Source of the DNA: Streptomyces sp. NBC_01476
Lineage (GTDB): Bacteria > Actinomycetota > Actinomycetes > Streptomycetales > Streptomycetaceae
Assembly (NCBI RefSeq): GCF_036227265.1
Contig: NZ_CP109446.1
Span: 3,295,001-3,359,000 of the forward strand
Length of the DNA: 64,000 nt
Reading direction: 5' to 3'
Below the pieces are notes generated by a model. It was given only the letters and a program-made list of their open reading frames with translations, ran no database searches and had not been told where the DNA came from. The position numbers and the translations under genes are program-made. How positions within the stretch are numbered: position 1 is the stretch's first letter; every line of letters starts with the position of its first letter. Shown piece after piece: positions 60,643 through 64,000 of the stretch.

Positions 60643-60998
60643 GGGCGCCTCCGGGTGATGGTCACGGTCACGTCGTCGAAGGGCACGGTGATCGGGGCGT
60701 CCGGTTTGTGCACGGTCACCTCCACCTCTTCGACGAGTTCATGCCCCAGGCATGTGTCCGCGATGCGCTGGGCGAGGGTCTCGATGAGATTGACCGGTTC
60801 GCCCGCCACGACGGCTGCGACCTGTTCGGCCAGCACACCGTAGTGCACGGTCCGGGAGAGGTCGTCACCGGCCGCCGCGGGTGCGGTGTCCAGGCTCAGC
60901 GCCAGGTCGACGACGAAGGTCTGGCCGTCCTCCCGCTCGTGCTGGAACACCCCGTGGTTGCCGCGGATACGCAGTCCGCGCAGTGTCACCCGGTCCAC
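60639..60998 (-). CDS. folB: Dihydroneopterin aldolase
   Basis: FolB converts 7,8-dihydroneopterin to hydroxymethyl-dihydropterin and glycolaldehyde. The 119-aa protein has the normal length and motifs: DRVTLRGLRIRGNHGVFQHERE at the start, [31 protein letters not shown] near 50 and VTVHKPDAPI near 95. GTG at 60998, 10 nt after GGAGG, gives the typical start; a GTG at 61007 lies too near the GGAGG. The gene follows the NTF2-like gene and overlaps folK. Confidence 0.95.
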   Translation of the reverse strand: MDRVTLRGLRIRGNHGVFQHEREDGQTFVVDLALSLDTAPAAAGDDLSRTVHYGVLAEQVAAVVAGEPVNLIETLAQRIADTCLGHELVEEVEVTVHKPDAPITVPFDDVTVTITRRRP

Positions 60999-61003
60999 TT
61001 CAC

Positions 61004-61582
61004 TCACTCCTCCGTGTCCGTACCGCCGCCGGGTCCGCCGGGTCCGTCGAGGCCGTCGAGACCACCGGGCCCGTCCAGCCCGTCCAGGCCGTCCAGCCCG
61101 TCGAGGCCGCCCGGGGTGTCCTCCGGACTCTCGGACTCGTCGTCGTCATCGTCCTCGGCGAGCACCGGGGAGCCGTGGTGGACCCACAGCCGCCAGCCGT
61201 CCGAGGTGCGGCGGAAGACGTTCGTGGCCACGACCAGGCCGCCGACCAGGCTGCCCGCCGAGCCGTCCTCCTCGGCGGGCCCGCCGGTGAGGATGTTCTC
61301 GGTGCAGGTGACCAGCGCGGTGTCACCGTCGACGGCCACCTCGACGTCGGTGAGGAAGAACTGGATGTACTCGGTGTTCGCCATGATCAGCGCGTACGAG
61401 CGCATCACCTCGCGGCGCCCGCGCAGCGCCGGCCAGCCGGGGTGCACCACGGTGACCGACTCGGCCAGCGGGCCGTCCAGCACCACGGACTCCAGCGCGT
61501 CCAGGTCGGAGGTCTCCACGGCGTCGTAGAACGCCTGGTTGCTGCGCTCGGCGGCGCGGGCCTCGGCGGTGCGCGGCGTCAC
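61004..61582 (-). CDS. NTF2/SnoaL-like protein with collagen-like tail
   Basis: The first 140 of 192 residues form an NTF2-like alpha+beta cone (NQAFYDAVETSDLDALESVV, HPGWPALRGRREVMRSYALIMANT, VTCTENILTGG, GWRLWVHHGSPVL), the fold of SnoaL-type proteins and ketosteroid isomerases. It ends in an acidic stretch and a GLDGLDG/PGG repeat tail. It is inserted between folP and folB with a GTGA overlap to folP, so it is made with the folate enzymes. Catalytic residues are not obvious; role unknown, perhaps a folate-pathway accessory. Confidence 0.85.
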   Translation of the reverse strand: MTPRTAEARAAERSNQAFYDAVETSDLDALESVVLDGPLAESVTVVHPGWPALRGRREVMRSYALIMANTEYIQFFLTDVEVAVDGDTALVTCTENILTGGPAEEDGSAGSLVGGLVVATNVFRRTSDGWRLWVHHGSPVLAEDDDDDESESPEDTPGGLDGLDGLDGLDGPGGLDGLDGPGGPGGGTDTEE

Positions 61583-62451
61583 GCGGCGGCCTCGATGGCG
61601 CGCGCCACCCGGACCGCGTCGGCGCTGGCGTGCACCTCGTGCACGCGGACCGCCCAGGCGCCCTCCCGGGCGGCGATGGCGGTCACCGCGGCGGTGGCCG
61701 CGTCGCGTTCCCTGGCCGGCGGCGGGTCGCCGGCCGCCCCGGCCAGGATCCGGCCGAGGAACCGCTTGCGGGAGGCGGCCACCAGCAGCGGGCGGCCCAG
61801 CGCGGACAGTTGCGGGAGGTGCGCCAGCAGGGTCAGGTCGTGCTCGGCGCCCTTGGCGAAGCCCAGGCCCGGGTCGAGCACGATCCGCTCGGGCGCGATG
61901 CCGCCGGCCACCGCCCGGTCCAGGCCGTCACGCAGTTCCGCGACGACTTCGCCGAGCACGTCGTCGTAGACCGCCCGGTTGTTCATGTCGATGCTCTGGC
62001 CGCGCCAGTGCATGACCACGAACGGCATCCCGGTGGCGGCGACCGCCGGGATCATCGCGGGGTCGGCGAGGCCGCCGCTGACGTCGTTGACCAGCCGGGC
62101 GCCGGCCGCGACCGCCTGCTCGGCGACCGTGGCCCGCATGGTGTCGACGCTGACCAGGACGCCGGTGGCGGCGAGTTCGCGGACCACCGGGATGACCCGG
62201 CGCAGTTCCTCCGCCTCGTCCACCCGCCGGGCCCCGGGCCGGGTGGACTCACCGCCGACGTCGACCAGGTCCGCGCCCTGCGCGACCAGGTCGAGGCCGT
62301 GCTTGACGGCGAGTTCGGGGTCGAAGAACCGTCCGCCGTCGGAGAAGGAGTCGGGGGTGACGTTCACCACGCCCATGACCGCGCAGCGGTCCCACTCCGG
62401 CAGCCCGCGCGGGCCGGTCCGAGCCTGTGCCGTATTCATGGACGTAACCAT
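61579..62451 (-). CDS. folP: Dihydropteroate synthase
   Basis: FolP joins hydroxymethyl-dihydropterin pyrophosphate to p-aminobenzoate; it is the sulfonamide target. The 290-aa TIM barrel has VMGVVNVTPDSFSDGG (residue about 25), LVDVGGESTRPGARRV near 62, VSVDTMRATVA near 97, NDVSGGLAD near 121, VLDPGLGFAKGAEHD near 192 and LLVAASRKRFLGRI near 222. ATG at 62451 has TACGCT 7 nt upstream, indicating a leaderless mRNA and the operon promoter. The first 20 residues are not conserved. Confidence 0.95.
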   Translation of the reverse strand: MVTSMNTAQARTGPRGLPEWDRCAVMGVVNVTPDSFSDGGRFFDPELAVKHGLDLVAQGADLVDVGGESTRPGARRVDEAEELRRVIPVVRELAATGVLVSVDTMRATVAEQAVAAGARLVNDVSGGLADPAMIPAVAATGMPFVVMHWRGQSIDMNNRAVYDDVLGEVVAELRDGLDRAVAGGIAPERIVLDPGLGFAKGAEHDLTLLAHLPQLSALGRPLLVAASRKRFLGRILAGAAGDPPPARERDAATAAVTAIAAREGAWAVRVHEVHASADAVRVARAIEAAA

Positions 62452-62468
62452 GGGGCCCAGCGTACGGG

Positions 62469-64000
62469 TCAGACGACCGCGGTCTCCTTGCGCGGGTCCG
62501 AGGCGCGCGCGCCGGTCCCGGCGCCGGTCTCCGTGCCGCTCCCGGCACCCGTCCCGGCACCCGTTCCAGCGGCTGCCGCCGCACCCGTGGCGTACCCGCA
62601 CGGCCGGGGGCGGCCCAGCCGCCCGGCCCGGCTCGGCAGGAAGCGCTGGAGGGCGGCCGGCAGCGGCAGCGAGAGGGTGACGAAGCCCTCGGCCTGCATG
62701 ATCGCGAAGCCGATCCTGGGCAGGTCGCGGGAGTTGGGGAAGACCAGGAACCGGGGCACCCACTCCGGCTGGAACTTCGCGTTGAACTTGTACAGCGACT
62801 CGATCTGGAACCAGCGGGAGAGGAAGACCAGCAGGCCCCGCCAGCCGCGCAGCACCGGCCCGGCGCCGATCCGCTCGCCGCGGGCCAGCGCGGAGCGGAA
62901 CATCGCGAAGTTCAGCGAGACCCGCCGCACGCCGAGGCCGGGCGCCTGCTGGAGGGCGGCGACGATCAGCAGCTCGTTGAGCCCGGGGTCGGCGGCGCGG
63001 TCCCGGCGCATCAGTTCGAGCGACATGCCGTCGGCGCCCCAGGGCACGAAGTGCAGGACGGCCCGCAGGTCGCCGAGTTCGGGGTGGGCGGCGCCCTCCT
63101 CGCGCTCCTTGTGGGCGGTGACCACCACGCAGTCCCCGTCCGCGTCCTCGCCGAAGCGGCCGAGCGCCATCGAGAAGCCGCGTTCGGTGTCGGTGCCGCG
63201 CCAGGCGTCCGCGGCCAGCCGTACCCGCTGCTTCTCGGCCTCGGAGAGCTCCCGCACCCGGCGCACCCGGCAGACGTATCCGGCCCGCTCGATCCGCTTG
63301 ACCATCTGCCGTACGTTCCGCATCGCGCGGCCCTGCAGGGTGAAGGCGGCGGTGTCCACGATGGCCTCGTCGCCGAGTTCCAGGGCGTCCAGGGCGGTCT
63401 CCCGGGTCCACACCTCACCGCCGGTCTCGCTGCAGCCGACCACGGCGGGCAGCCAGGCGTGGGCGCGGGCCAGCGCCATGAACTCGTCGATCGCGCCGGG
63501 CCACGCCTCGACGTCGCCGATCGGGTCGCCGCTGGCCAGTGCCACACCGGACACCACCCGGTAGCAGACCGCGGCCTTGCCGCTGGGCGAGAAGACCACC
63601 GACTTGTCGCGGCGCAGCGCGAAGTGGCCGAGCGAGTCGCGGGCGCCGTGCCGGGCCAGCAGGGCGCGCAGCCGGTCCTCGTCCTCGGCGCTGAGCTCGG
63701 CCACCGGGCGGGCCGGCCGCAGCACCAGGTAGACCGTCGAGCAGGCGATGAGCAGGCCCAGGCCGCCGAGCGAGTAGCCGACGACGTCGCCGACCCGGTC
63801 GCTGGTGTAGTGCACCGGGCCCTCGAAGCCGAAGAGGCCGTAGAGCACGTGCCGGCAGCGGGCGAGGAAGCCGGGGTTGCCGCTCTCCATCGCCGGGTGG
63901 GCGCTGGTGATGACCAGGCCGAGACCGAAGGCGAAGGCGCTCAGCGCGACGAAGTTGACCGCCGCCCGCCACCGGGTGCGCGGGTCGGAGAGCGCGGTGA
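62469..64000 (-). CDS. Phosphatidylglycerol lysyltransferase-like protein (DUF2156), 5' end outside the window
   Basis: The frame is open to the right edge, so the N-terminus is missing. Visible parts: membrane segments (AAVNFVALSAFAFGLGLVIT near the edge and VGYSLGGLGLLIACSTVYLVL), then the DUF2156 domain with tandem GNAT-like folds (LGHFALRRDKSVVFSPSGKAAV, ASGDPIGDVEAWPGAIDEFMALA, RNVRQMVKRIERAGY, FVPWGADGMSLELMRRD, LQQAPGLGVRRVSLNFAMFRS). Such proteins add lysine to phosphatidylglycerol, changing surface charge, but actinobacterial members may have other acceptors. The tail has GTGAG repeats. It stops 18 nt before folP. Confidence 0.87.
   Translation of the reverse strand, partial: TALSDPRTRWRAAVNFVALSAFAFGLGLVITSAHPAMESGNPGFLARCRHVLYGLFGFEGPVHYTSDRVGDVVGYSLGGLGLLIACSTVYLVLRPARPVAELSAEDEDRLRALLARHGARDSLGHFALRRDKSVVFSPSGKAAVCYRVVSGVALASGDPIGDVEAWPGAIDEFMALARAHAWLPAVVGCSETGGEVWTRETALDALELGDEAIVDTAAFTLQGRAMRNVRQMVKRIERAGYVCRVRRVRELSEAEKQRVRLAADAWRGTDTERGFSMALGRFGEDADGDCVVVTAHKEREEGAAHPELGDLRAVLHFVPWGADGMSLELMRRDRAADPGLNELLIVAALQQAPGLGVRRVSLNFAMFRSALARGERIGAGPVLRGWRGLLVFLSRWFQIESLYKFNAKFQPEWVPRFLVFPNSRDLPRIGFAIMQAEGFVTLSLPLPAALQRFLPSRAGRLGRPRPCGYATGAAAAAGTGAGTGAGSGTETGAGTGARASDPRKETAVV

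Overview
The window is high-GC (about 72%) actinobacterial chromosome, almost certainly Streptomyces or a close relative. Evidence: menaquinone made by the futalosine route (mqnB/mqnD), DasR-type operators at nagKA, a CIRCE-controlled groEL2, a Scr1/DUF397 pair, GTG/TTG starts, and at least ten leaderless starts with a TANNNT box 6-7 nt upstream. From memory, most of the gene order follows the conserved Streptomyces core around S. coelicolor SCO4280-SCO4330 in inverted sense; I could not check this by alignment.

Layout. 0.1-5.3 kb: DUF3027, MFS transporter, DUF2771 lipoprotein, mqnB-mqnD, two strong terminators, cold-shock protein. 5.7-15.4 kb: small membrane protein, HAD phosphatase, a three-copy repeat array, a HAAS-type membrane protein, a helicase-associated protein plus XPB-type helicase, VanZ, an LPHTG-anchored acidic surface protein and a 57-aa small ORF. 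15.8-17.9 kb: HelD-type RNA polymerase recycling ATPase.

18.1-29.9 kb looks accessory. It holds a YhfZ/GntR-like regulator divergent from an operon of permease, AGPS-like flavoenzyme, atypical FGGY kinase and GlpD-like dehydrogenase, with a consensus promoter and palindromic operators between them. After it come cutC, a kinase-fold protein, a Phd/VapC toxin-antitoxin pair, an HD hydrolase, and a Scr1 regulator with a partner whose DUF397-type segment is repeated three times. A second repeat locus with a 58-bp perfect palindrome follows.

29.9-53 kb: DUF4031, RpiR and MurQ (cell-wall sugar recycling), LtrA, groEL2 under two CIRCE-like elements, CspA-like protein, and a SAM-riboswitch-controlled threonine-synthase-like/CysO operon best read as O-phosphohomoserine-dependent homocysteine synthesis. 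Then gpgS, a third repeat locus, otsA/otsB, a sugar-binding lipoprotein, nagK-nagA under DasR sites, a PfkB sugar kinase, a CBM-like surface protein, and a MidA-like methyltransferase near a NuoD paralog.

53-64 kb: a coiled-coil membrane protein, an OpuC-type osmolyte ABC transporter, a cysteine dioxygenase-rhodanese operon preceded by a 28-aa Cys-codon leader peptide, the folate block folP-NTF2-folB-folK-DUF3180 with overlapping genes, and a DUF2156 lysyltransferase-like gene that runs off the right edge.

The strongest leads are the YhfZ-controlled polyol-type operon, whose kinase lacks two of the usual glycerol-binding residues, the riboswitch-metM-cysO unit, the cysteine leader peptide, and the dispersed hairpin-armed repeat family.
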